From positions 1 to 6,305 of the forward strand of contig CAMPIC010000183.1 in NCBI GenBank assembly GCA_946886185.1: a DNA stretch of 6,305 bases, given 5' to 3'. This DNA comes from an uncultured bacterium. Lineage in GTDB: Bacteria > Eisenbacteria > RBG-16-71-46 > CAIMUX01. The notes beneath the pieces are model-generated. The model saw only the letters and a program-made list of their open reading frames with translations. It did no database searches and had not been told where the DNA came from. The position numbers and the translations under genes are program-made. Below, in pieces: positions 1 to 6,089 of the stretch (positions within the stretch are counted from its first letter, which is position 1; each line of letters starts with the position of its first letter).

Positions 1-1491
1 CATGGCGTGTTCCGCTCGACCGACGGCGGTACCACGTGGACGCAGCTGCCCCAGAGTCCGATCGACCACTTCGGCGATGACCTCCATCGTCTCGTCGCTC
101 GCGATGGCGATCTCTATGCGGGTGTGCGCGGGACCCAGGAAGGGGGCATCTATCGCTCGACGAATCTCGGCGTCACATGGGAGCAGCTCGATGAGGATCT
201 CCCGGGAGATCATCGGGCCGGAGACTTCCTGCTCGGATTCGACGGCGACGGCACCATTCTCGCCGGCATGGAAGATGGGATCTATCGAACCGAAGACGAC
301 GCCGAGAACTGGACCGAGTCGGGACAGGGGACGGGCGCGATTCGCGGCGTGGACAGCATGCTCGATCGCGCAGGAACGCTGTACGTCGGCCTGCAAACCA
401 ACGGCGGGCAAGGTCGCGGCATCTGGAAGTCGAGCGACCTGGGCTCGACCTGGTCTCACGGCTCGGGAGTCGGCGAGTCGGGGCACGCGCGCGCTCTGTG
501 CAACTTCGGAAGCGAGATCCTCGCCGGAATGTACGTCCCGCGCGGGATCTATCGCAGCTCCGATGAGGGCCAGTCCTGGGCTCCGTCGACGACCGGAATT
601 TCTCCGTCGACGGTCATTCACGACATCTTCGTTGACGGCGGCACTCTGTGGGTGGGCGCGCACGAGGCGCTCTATCGCTCGACCAATGACGGCGTCAGTT
701 GGACGGCCGTGGCCGGGATCAGCGAGGCGCTGACCATCCTGCGCTTCGGCGACCGCCTCCTCGTCGGGACCGGCAACGCGGGAATCCGATCGACCACCAA
801 CGGCGGGATGAGCTGGGGGACGTTCGACAATGGACTCCCCGCGGGCATCGTGCAGAAGCTTGCCATCGTGGATGGAACGCTCTTCGCAGCGCTCTGGAGC
901 GGCGGGATCTATCGGCTGGAAGGCGAGACGTGGGTTCCGACCTCGCGCAACTCCGGATTCCATCAGGTCCTGGAACCGGTCGGGCGGGTGCTCGTGACGC
1001 AGTCGGTGCTCGATTATCAAGTGCTCTACTCCACGGATCTCGGAGAGACGTGGAACCAGTTCCAAGATGGGTTCTTCGGAGAAGAGATCTACGAGATGAC
1101 CGTGTCCGGCGGTCATTTGATCGCCGGGACGCGCGGGTACGGAATCTGGTCTCGACCGATCAGCGATCTGCCCGGAGCGTCGAGCGTTCCTGAAGATCCT
1201 TCGTCCGTTTTGAGCTCGAACGGGCTGCAGCTCCGTGTCTCACCGAATCCGATCTCGCAGCACGCGACGTTCGCGTTCGAGCTTCCGACCGCGGGGCGCG
1301 TGCGGCTCGCGCTCTATGACGTGCAGGGCCGGGAGGTGGCGGAGCTGTGGAACGCTTGGAAGCCGGCGGGTCTGCACCAGGTTCGAATCGAACCGGCCCG
1401 CGCGCGGATGCTGCCGGTCGGGGCGCTCTTCGCCAGACTCGAAATGGAAGGTCGGGCTCCGATTTCCATCCGGGTGACTCAAATCCGGTAG
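1..1491 (+). CDS. Secreted Asp-box beta-propeller protein with C-terminal sorting/FlgD-like domain (5' partial)
   Basis: The reading frame is open from base 1 (the codons before position 7 give HG, completing a GVFRSTDGG repeat), so the start lies outside the window; the GTG at 7 is probably not the start. About nine Asp-box (SxDxGxTW-like) blade motifs are visible, e.g. STDGGTTW, STNLGVTW, SSDLGSTW, SSDEGQSW, STNDGVSW, STDLGETW, usually preceded by GIYR or GIWK. This is the pattern of BNR/sialidase-fold or photosystem-stability-factor-like propellers. Propellers of this kind are often extracellular binding or scaffold proteins; I see no glycosidase active site, so no enzyme activity is claimed. 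The last ~90 residues (nt ~1219-1488) start with LRVSPNP and contain a strand pattern (FAFELPTAGRVRLALYDVQG) typical of FlgD-Ig/type IX secretion type A C-terminal domains. That implies export and surface attachment or release. The terminal part is more divergent than usual. The gene converges on the methyltransferase gene. Confidence 0.85.
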   Translation, partial: HGVFRSTDGGTTWTQLPQSPIDHFGDDLHRLVARDGDLYAGVRGTQEGGIYRSTNLGVTWEQLDEDLPGDHRAGDFLLGFDGDGTILAGMEDGIYRTEDDAENWTESGQGTGAIRGVDSMLDRAGTLYVGLQTNGGQGRGIWKSSDLGSTWSHGSGVGESGHARALCNFGSEILAGMYVPRGIYRSSDEGQSWAPSTTGISPSTVIHDIFVDGGTLWVGAHEALYRSTNDGVSWTAVAGISEALTILRFGDRLLVGTGNAGIRSTTNGGMSWGTFDNGLPAGIVQKLAIVDGTLFAALWSGGIYRLEGETWVPTSRNSGFHQVLEPVGRVLVTQSVLDYQVLYSTDLGETWNQFQDGFFGEEIYEMTVSGGHLIAGTRGYGIWSRPISDLPGASSVPEDPSSVLSSNGLQLRVSPNPISQHATFAFELPTAGRVRLALYDVQGREVAELWNAWKPAGLHQVRIEPARARMLPVGALFARLEMEGRAPISIRVTQIR

Positions 1492-1535
1492 ACCAGCCGC
1501 GCACAGCAAGCCAATCCGTTTCCGCAAGGCCGAGG

Positions 1536-1632
1536 GAAAGGAGCCAGCGCCACCCGCCGAGCATCGATAGTCTGGCTTCTCCGACTCGAGCTGTTGGATG
1601 CGCGGATTCGATATGGATGAACGGCTCCTTTC
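1536..1632. repeat. Nested inverted repeats in the convergent intergenic space
   Basis: A perfect 10-bp inverted repeat, gaaaggagcc (1536-1545) against ggctcctttc (1623-1632), closes a 77-nt interior. Inside it, ccgc+gcatc (1554-1557, 1561-1565) can pair with gatgc+gcgg (1597-1605) around a 3-nt bulge, and agtc (1569-1572) with gact (1583-1586). The outer right arm overlaps the methyltransferase stop codon. There is no long T-run on either side, so it is not a canonical intrinsic terminator. A bidirectional 3'-end structure for the two converging genes is the simplest reading. I see no gene in 1492-1630. Confidence 0.4.
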
Positions 1633-2527
1633 AACCCTTGGTTGCGATTCCGATGTTGACCGGATTGCTCAGCGTGGCGAAATGGCCGCCGCCTGCTCTC
1701 GTCTGTACCAACGTCTCCAGAGTCTGACGGACGGTCTCTCGCTCCTCGTTCGTCAGGTTGAGCATTCCGCGGAGAATCTTCTCGACGATTGGATTACTCC
1801 ACAAGATCCATTCCCAGAGGTCTTGGCCGCTCTCGAATCGAGTCGTTTCCGTCACCGTCTCGACGGTTGCGCTTTTCAGCCCGGCGGATGAGAGCTCCGC
1901 GCGCAATGTTTCCGGATCGGCGAGCCGGAACTCGAGTGGCGGAGGATCCATCGGAGGCCCATCGAAATCGGGTCGAACCGATCGCACCGCGAGAACGAGA
2001 AAGCCGAGAAAGTCGATCTCGTGAGGATTGCCATAGGCGAGAAACAGGACGCGGCCGCCCGGTTTGGTGACCCGTGCCATTTCGAGAATCCCTTTGGACA
2101 GGTCGGGGAACAGCATGACGCCGAACTGCGATCCGACCAGGTCGAAGGTGCCGTCGTCGAACTCGAGGGCCTGTCCATCCATCACTTTCGTCTGGATCAC
2201 CAGCCGTTCCCTTTTTGCGCGCGCTTCAAGGAGCTGGAGCATCACGGGGGACAGATCTATGGACGTGACCTGCGCGCCCAGACGTGCGGCCGGGATGCTC
2301 AGGGCGCCGCTGCCCGCCGCGACGTCGAGCAAGCTCATCCCTGAACGCAAGCCGACCCGGCGCAACCCTTCGCTTGCGATTGCCATCTGCGTCGGAGTAT
2401 TGGTCCGGTCGTAGCCGGGCGCGATTTTGTCCCATGCCGCCTGCGTATCTGAGGAAGCATCCGTTCGGTTTGCGATTGGGACCCCCAATGCTTCTTGATC
2501 CTTGGCTCGATCGCGGGTACTGGTCAT
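1631..2527 (-). CDS. Class I SAM-dependent methyltransferase (Methyltransf_11/UbiE-like)
   Basis: This 298-residue cytoplasmic enzyme should transfer a methyl group from S-adenosylmethionine to an unidentified substrate. The Rossmann-fold signatures are complete. Motif I is LDVAAGSG (residues 67-74). The acidic residue ending beta-2 is D91 in TSIDLSP. Motif II/III lies in MDGQALEFDDGTFDLV (116-131), followed by GSQFGVMLFPD and the post-motif VTKPGGRVLFLAY (153-165). The N-terminal AWDKIAPGYDR is the usual lead-in to this fold. The C-terminal third (PMDPPPLEF, NPVNIGI) follows a subfamily I associate with LuxR-neighbouring methyltransferases in Actinobacteria and Chloroflexi; that is recall, not a search. 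The ATG at 2527 is chosen because AGGAGG sits 5 nt upstream. It follows the LuxR-type gene on the same strand with a 153-nt gap containing two palindromes, so it may have its own promoter or be co-transcribed. Confidence 0.9.
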   Translation of the reverse strand: MTSTRDRAKDQEALGVPIANRTDASSDTQAAWDKIAPGYDRTNTPTQMAIASEGLRRVGLRSGMSLLDVAAGSGALSIPAARLGAQVTSIDLSPVMLQLLEARAKRERLVIQTKVMDGQALEFDDGTFDLVGSQFGVMLFPDLSKGILEMARVTKPGGRVLFLAYGNPHEIDFLGFLVLAVRSVRPDFDGPPMDPPPLEFRLADPETLRAELSSAGLKSATVETVTETTRFESGQDLWEWILWSNPIVEKILRGMLNLTNEERETVRQTLETLVQTRAGGGHFATLSNPVNIGIATKG

Positions 2528-2532
2528 CGGTT

Positions 2533-2538
2533 CCTCCT
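2533..2538 (-). promoter_or_regulatory. Ribosome binding site of the methyltransferase
   Basis: AGGAGG on the minus strand lies 5 nt before the ATG at 2527, which fixes that start. It lies 1 nt from the inner edge of the 2540-2571 palindrome, so protein binding or RNA folding there could affect ribosome access. Confidence 0.8.
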
Positions 2539-2539
2539 G

Positions 2540-2571
2540 GTTCGTTCTGTGAATTCGACTACAGGACGAAC
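2540..2571. promoter_or_regulatory. 32-bp palindrome upstream of the methyltransferase (candidate operator)
   Basis: The arms are gttcgttctgt (2540-2550) and acaggacgaac (2561-2571), which pair at 10 of 11 positions around a 10-bp centre (gaattcgact). The only mismatch is 2546/2565. It sits directly upstream of the Shine-Dalgarno, where a repressor site or leader hairpin would act. The symmetric arms and short centre resemble operators of dimeric HTH regulators. Which regulator binds is unknown; the adjacent LuxR-type protein is the obvious candidate. I could not identify a convincing -35/-10 pair next to it. Confidence 0.5.
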
Positions 2572-2598
2572 TTGCCGGAAGTCATCGAGCCCGGGCTT

Positions 2599-2649
2599 CG
2601 GCGAAACTACCCAAATCGCGAACCTGTCCGGGATGGGTAGTTTCCGCCG
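2599..2649. promoter_or_regulatory. Long inverted repeat between the LuxR-type gene and the methyltransferase
   Basis: A perfect 11-bp inverted repeat, gaaactaccca (2603-2613) against tgggtagtttc (2634-2644), is extended by cggc/gccg (2599-2602, 2646-2649) across a single bulged base, with a 20-nt centre. No T-run follows on either strand, so it is not a standard terminator. Minus-strand TACCCAT (2633-2639) fits the NarL heptamer consensus TACYYMT, and plus-strand TACCCAA (2608-2614) misses by one base. A binding site for a LuxR/NarL-type HTH dimer, or a processing or attenuation hairpin in a shared transcript, are both possible. Confidence 0.5.
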
Positions 2650-2680
2650 TTCCGCGCGACTCGCTCCTGCGGAAGTGGGA

Positions 2681-4300
2681 TCAGAGCAGCTTGTGGCTGT
2701 ATGCGTAGGCCGTTGCGGCAACCCGCGAGGGGACGGCGAGCTTGGTCAGGATGTTGCTGACGTGTCGATCGATCGTTCGCTCACTCACGAAGAGCTCGGC
2801 CGCGATGACCTTGTTGGTCTTGCCTGCGGCGATCCCTCGAAGAATCTCGAGCTCGCGCGCGGTGAGACCGTGGCGCTTTACGCGGGGGCTGGGCCGGCGA
2901 AGCGAATCGAGACGAGCAACATCGGGCCTCGCACCCAGCTGCTCGAAGAGATGCCTCGCCGCGTCGAATTCGAGATCCGCCGAATCGTGATCTCCGAGCT
3001 CACGACAGGCCAGCGCCGTCAACAAGCGGACACGAGCGATCTCGTACACGGCCCCGCCTCGTTGCCATAGCTCGAACGCGCCACGCGAAGCAGTGAGGGC
3101 GGCCCGGGGATCACCTTCGGCCAATGAGACGGCTCCTCGCGCCTGGTGGGCCATCGCCTGCAACACATCCGTCGAATAATGGTTTGCGATCTCGGACAAC
3201 TCATCGGAAGCAGACCGAGCTTCCTGCGTGTCACTCGCACTGAGCGCGATCTCGACGAATGCGGGGAGCAGTTTCGCGCGACGCAGCGGCTCCTTGATCC
3301 CGCTCAGGAGGCGGCGTATCGATGCGTACGCGGCATCTGTACGTCCCTGAGCGATGCGCAGCAGAGCAAATCCCGGCTGCGGTTCCGCTCCGAGCCGACT
3401 CGCCGTCCGATATGCTTCCTCCGCTTGTGGCCACTCTCCGCGCAGTCGATGGATCTCTCCTTGTCGATAGAACGCAGGGGCGATCGGTTTGCCTCGCGGG
3501 ACCCGACCGTGCGCATCCATCGCGGCGATCATCGCCTCCGCCCAGTCGCCGCGAAGCTGCATGACCTCTGCGCGATGCACGAGGCAGGTCCCCGTGAACG
3601 GCACCAGATCCGGTTGCTGGTCGCACCACCGGCTCAAGGCCTCGGTCCATTCCCGCGCCCGGCCGAGAGCGAACACCTCCTGACAGGCGTCGATCACGCT
3701 GCAATAGATCAATCCGGCCATGATCGGCGAAAGTTCGTCCTTGCTCACCGCGATCATCGCCTCGTCGAGCAGCGCGAGGCCGGGCTGAACCTGCCCCTGT
3801 TCGATTAAAGCGCGCCCCCCCAGATGACGGGCGCAGGCGGTCAGATCCGGATCGTTGAACCGTTCTCCAATCTCGGCGGCCTCAACTGACGCTGCGAGCC
3901 CCGCGTCTCCATCCCGTTCTCCGAGACGCTGCTCCGCGATGAGAATGAGCAAATACCCGCACTCGACGCATTCCTCCCCTTTCACGAGTCGCTGGGCGCG
4001 ACCGAGCCACCCGCTTGCCTGCGCGGATTCCCCTCGGAGGAGGAGGATGAGACCGAGCCAGAAAGCGCACCGTGCGCCGCGAGACTGCTCGGCTTGCTGC
4101 ACGTGAGCGTGATGGGCACGCTCGAGGTAGCGATCAAAGTCCGGTTCGCGACCAGTCAGATAGGCGGACATCGCCAGAAGCTCGAGATCGGCTGCGGCCA
4201 GCGGACTCGATTGATCCGCGTCTGCTAGCAGGCGGTACGTTTCATTCCATGCCCGTCGTCGGTAGCCTTCGCGGGCCTGTTCGAGCCTCGTCTCGAGCAT
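2681..4300 (-). CDS. LuxR-type transcriptional regulator with TPR-like N-terminal region
   Basis: This 539-residue DNA-binding regulator ends in a clear LuxR/NarL-class HTH. LTARELEIL (479-487) is followed by the scaffold and recognition helices, with KVIAAELFVSERTIDRHVSN at 497-516, then ILTKLAVPSRVAATAYAY. The preceding ~470 residues are Ala/Leu/Arg-rich helical repeats of TPR character (e.g. EAEEAYRTASRLG, GEWPQAEEAYRT, ALGRAREWTEALSRWC). They presumably act as a ligand- or protein-binding sensor. There is no response-regulator receiver domain and no Walker A ATPase, so it is neither a two-component regulator nor a typical LAL/MalT protein. Length and N-terminus (LEQAREGYRRRAWNETYRLL) match a family I recognise as common in Actinobacteria. 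The ATG at 4300 is the only ATG, GTG or TTG in the open frame downstream of the stop at 4346; no good Shine-Dalgarno precedes it. The methyltransferase lies directly downstream and is a likely target. Confidence 0.9.
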   Translation of the reverse strand: MLETRLEQAREGYRRRAWNETYRLLADADQSSPLAAADLELLAMSAYLTGREPDFDRYLERAHHAHVQQAEQSRGARCAFWLGLILLLRGESAQASGWLGRAQRLVKGEECVECGYLLILIAEQRLGERDGDAGLAASVEAAEIGERFNDPDLTACARHLGGRALIEQGQVQPGLALLDEAMIAVSKDELSPIMAGLIYCSVIDACQEVFALGRAREWTEALSRWCDQQPDLVPFTGTCLVHRAEVMQLRGDWAEAMIAAMDAHGRVPRGKPIAPAFYRQGEIHRLRGEWPQAEEAYRTASRLGAEPQPGFALLRIAQGRTDAAYASIRRLLSGIKEPLRRAKLLPAFVEIALSASDTQEARSASDELSEIANHYSTDVLQAMAHQARGAVSLAEGDPRAALTASRGAFELWQRGGAVYEIARVRLLTALACRELGDHDSADLEFDAARHLFEQLGARPDVARLDSLRRPSPRVKRHGLTARELEILRGIAAGKTNKVIAAELFVSERTIDRHVSNILTKLAVPSRVAATAYAYSHKLL

Positions 4301-4318
4301 GTCCCAACGATACCGCCG

Positions 4319-4339
4319 CGGAGGCTGAAGTAGCCACCG
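4319..4339. repeat. Small inverted repeat upstream of the LuxR-type gene
   Basis: cgg-a-ggct / agcc-a-ccg flank a 5-nt loop (gaagt), giving seven pairs with one central A-A mismatch. It ends 18 nt upstream of the regulator ATG. It could be a leader hairpin, an autoregulatory operator, or part of a 3' end for the upstream haloperoxidase transcript. It has no T-run. Confidence 0.3.
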
Positions 4340-4345
4340 GACCGA

Positions 4346-4462
4346 TCAGTAGTACGCGTCCACCGAAACGCTGACCTGGGCAAGGATCACCTGATTCCCC
4401 GAGCTATCCGCGAGCCAAGCGCCCAAGCCGATGGTCGGTTCCGGGCTCCAGTCTGCGTGCTT
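4346..4462 (-). other. Coding-like 38-codon stretch directly after the haloperoxidase stop codon
   Basis: In the same frame as the haloperoxidase, the codons immediately after its TGA stay open for 38 sense codons to a TGA at 4346-4348. They read KHADWSPEPTIGLGAWLADS followed by SGNQVILAQVSVSVDAYY. By hand count, GC by codon position is roughly 60/47/82 percent, the profile of real high-GC genes. No start codon makes this a sensible independent gene. It could be the 3' remnant of a lost gene, an extension reached by TGA readthrough, or part of the haloperoxidase interrupted by a nonsense change or sequence error. The haloperoxidase domain is already complete before the TGA, which favours a remnant. 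I do not recognise the family. Confidence 0.4.
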
Positions 4463-5992
4463 TCAGGCGGGGCGCTGCTTCCGCTGGTAGATCGAGTCCA
4501 GGACACGGGTCGCAACGGCGCGCCCTTGGGCGATCGCCGCGGTCTTGTCGAAGGACCAATGGATGCCGAGGTAGATTCGGCTCTGGGCGTTCTCTTCTTC
4601 CGCCTCAGAGAACGATTCGAAGTGACGCACGACGCGCGGCCGGACGTTGCCCTCGTTGTCCCGCGTGACGCCGTTGAACTCGTCCGAGACGATGTCGAAG
4701 GCGATGGCGTCGGTTCCGTAGTACTCGCGCAGGAGCTGGAAGAGCGCTCCTCCCATCCCACCGTGCCCTGAGGGATAGGACGGGAACGGAGGGGTGAAGT
4801 TGGGAGCGCCGGTGTTGCTGGCGGGCGCGCCCAGCGGAGTCCAATTCGGGTCGCCGAAGGTTTCGGGGTTGCCGTCGCCCAGACCCATGGGACCGGATCC
4901 CTCGTTGGCTTCGCGGATGCCGCACACGGGACGCCAGAACTTGTAGAAATACTTCGACTCCCACACCGCGGTAGTGGCATCGGCCAACGCGATGTTCATC
5001 AGAGCGAGGAGGCGCGCGAGCTCGACCACATCGGTCGTGCCTTGCTGAGCCGCGATCTTCCGTACGATCTGGTTGTACAGCCGGGGCGGAGCGCACAGGC
5101 TCGGGAGTCCGTCATAGGCCCAGAAAATTCCTATGAACGTATCGTCCGAGGTGCGTACGTTGGGGGTGTTCTCATCCCCGCCGAACGCCTTCGCCTCATT
5201 GAATGCGACGGTGTACTCCGGCGAGTCCAGCGCGGGCGGTGCCGGCGCGCGGAATTCGGTCACGTCCGCATCGAGGAAGAGATCGACCTGGCCCCAATGG
5301 GCTCCCAGCGCCATGGGCTGTTGTCCGATCGGATCCACTCTCCACTCACCGGGAAGATCGCTCGGGATGTATTCGATCCCCAGACGGGGTTCGGAATGCG
5401 CGGAGCCGTCGCCCGCGCGCATCTCGAGAATGCCCAGCGCGGCCGCATGACCGAGGTTGACGCCGATCTCCTTCGCGTCGCCGTCAGGAATGGAAGCGAG
5501 ATCCTCCTCCAGGAAATCATCCAGCTCGGAGCGCTGCTTGGTGAAGAGTGCGGCGAGAGCATCGTGCGTGGCCACGGCGATCGCCGCCTTGAGCGAGCTT
5601 TCGGAGCCAGTGAGCCGCGCTCCGTTCCGGGCCTCGAGTCCGATGTAGCTTTCGTATCCGCCGTTCGCCATGGCGTTGACCGCTTCGAACATCGCGACAT
5701 GCGTGACGGCCAACGCCCGGCTCGCCCGGCCAGGGCCCATCTGCTCGAGGTATCCGTTGGGGTTCTCGTCGGAGGGGCCTTTGTGATCGATCCCGGAAGC
5801 ATCGATCGCGATCTGGTTCCAGCGCAGCACCCACGATGCTGGATCCTCGGTGGTGACCGGCTCGACGGGCGATCCGTCATCGCCGCAGCCTGCCGAGATC
5901 GATACGACAACGCCGAGAAAGAGAGCGGACGCGAGCTTGTTCCGTTGCACAGAACACGCGCGCGATCGCAGCGACCATACGGAACGGTTCAT
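4463..5992 (-). CDS. Lipoprotein vanadium-dependent haloperoxidase-like protein (PAP2 superfamily)
   Basis: The 509-residue protein carries the full vanadate/phosphate-site signature. K347-x6-R354-P355 lies in ESKYFYKFWRP, then PSGH (acid-base H410), then SR-x5-H-x3-D with R472, H478 and D482. Known members oxidise halides with hydrogen peroxide; PAP2 phosphatases share the core, so phosphatase activity cannot be excluded. The segment PPFPSYPSGH places Phe403 seven residues before H410, where the fungal chloroperoxidase has Phe397. From the ATG at 5992 (GGAGGAG just upstream) the N-terminus has basic residues, a hydrophobic stretch ALFLGVVVSISAG and Cys36 in a lipobox-like SAGC, followed by GDDG. 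This indicates a lipoprotein exported to the envelope. The frame also runs upstream to an ATG at 6091, but that start would bury the signal peptide and has poorer support. Its C-terminus is followed by an odd in-frame coding-like tail. Confidence 0.9.
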   Translation of the reverse strand: MNRSVWSLRSRACSVQRNKLASALFLGVVVSISAGCGDDGSPVEPVTTEDPASWVLRWNQIAIDASGIDHKGPSDENPNGYLEQMGPGRASRALAVTHVAMFEAVNAMANGGYESYIGLEARNGARLTGSESSLKAAIAVATHDALAALFTKQRSELDDFLEEDLASIPDGDAKEIGVNLGHAAALGILEMRAGDGSAHSEPRLGIEYIPSDLPGEWRVDPIGQQPMALGAHWGQVDLFLDADVTEFRAPAPPALDSPEYTVAFNEAKAFGGDENTPNVRTSDDTFIGIFWAYDGLPSLCAPPRLYNQIVRKIAAQQGTTDVVELARLLALMNIALADATTAVWESKYFYKFWRPVCGIREANEGSGPMGLGDGNPETFGDPNWTPLGAPASNTGAPNFTPPFPSYPSGHGGMGGALFQLLREYYGTDAIAFDIVSDEFNGVTRDNEGNVRPRVVRHFESFSEAEEENAQSRIYLGIHWSFDKTAAIAQGRAVATRVLDSIYQRKQRPA

Positions 5993-5995
5993 CGG

Positions 5996-6002
5996 CTCCT
6001 CC
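5996..6002 (-). promoter_or_regulatory. Ribosome binding site of the haloperoxidase
   Basis: GGAGGAG on the minus strand ends 3 nt before the ATG at 5992 (the GGAGG core is 5 nt away). This selects that ATG over the in-frame ATG at 6091 and puts the lipoprotein signal at the true N-terminus. Confidence 0.75.
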
Positions 6003-6050
6003 GAGCTTCTGCCACGAACGAACTTCCCTGTCCTACTCTGGACGCATCGG

Positions 6051-6079
6051 ATGATAGCCCTGCGCACTCCAGCGATAAA
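6051..6079 (-). promoter_or_regulatory. Possible sigma-70-like promoter for the haloperoxidase
   Basis: On the minus strand, TATCAT (6051-6056, five of six to TATAAT) has TTTATC (6074-6079, only three of six to TTGACA) 17 nt upstream. Transcription would start near 6044, giving a leader of about 50 nt. The -35 is weak, so this is tentative. Confidence 0.3.
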
Positions 6080-6089
6080 GCGAAATGGC

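Noticed and set aside
145..914. Recurring DNA word similar to gggatctatcg (145, 277, 544, 667, 904), considered as a possible interspersed DNA repeat.
   Set aside because: All copies are in frame and encode the GIYR/ALYR lead-in of successive propeller blades, so protein repetition explains them.
2803..2842. A GIAAGKTN segment in the LuxR-type protein that resembles a Walker A loop and might indicate a LAL-type ATPase.
   Set aside because: It lies inside the C-terminal HTH, where AAGKTNKxIA is the normal LuxR-family sequence. No P-loop is present in the N-terminal region.
3146..3808. A long plus-strand open frame of 220 residues opposite the LuxR-type gene.
   Set aside because: It is Arg/Pro/Ser-rich with no recognisable domain and no ribosome binding site. 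It is the usual antisense shadow of a high-GC gene.
5260..5910. A 216-residue minus-strand frame inside the haloperoxidase gene.
   Set aside because: Low-complexity Arg/Ser/Pro composition in an alternate frame of a well-supported gene indicates a shadow.
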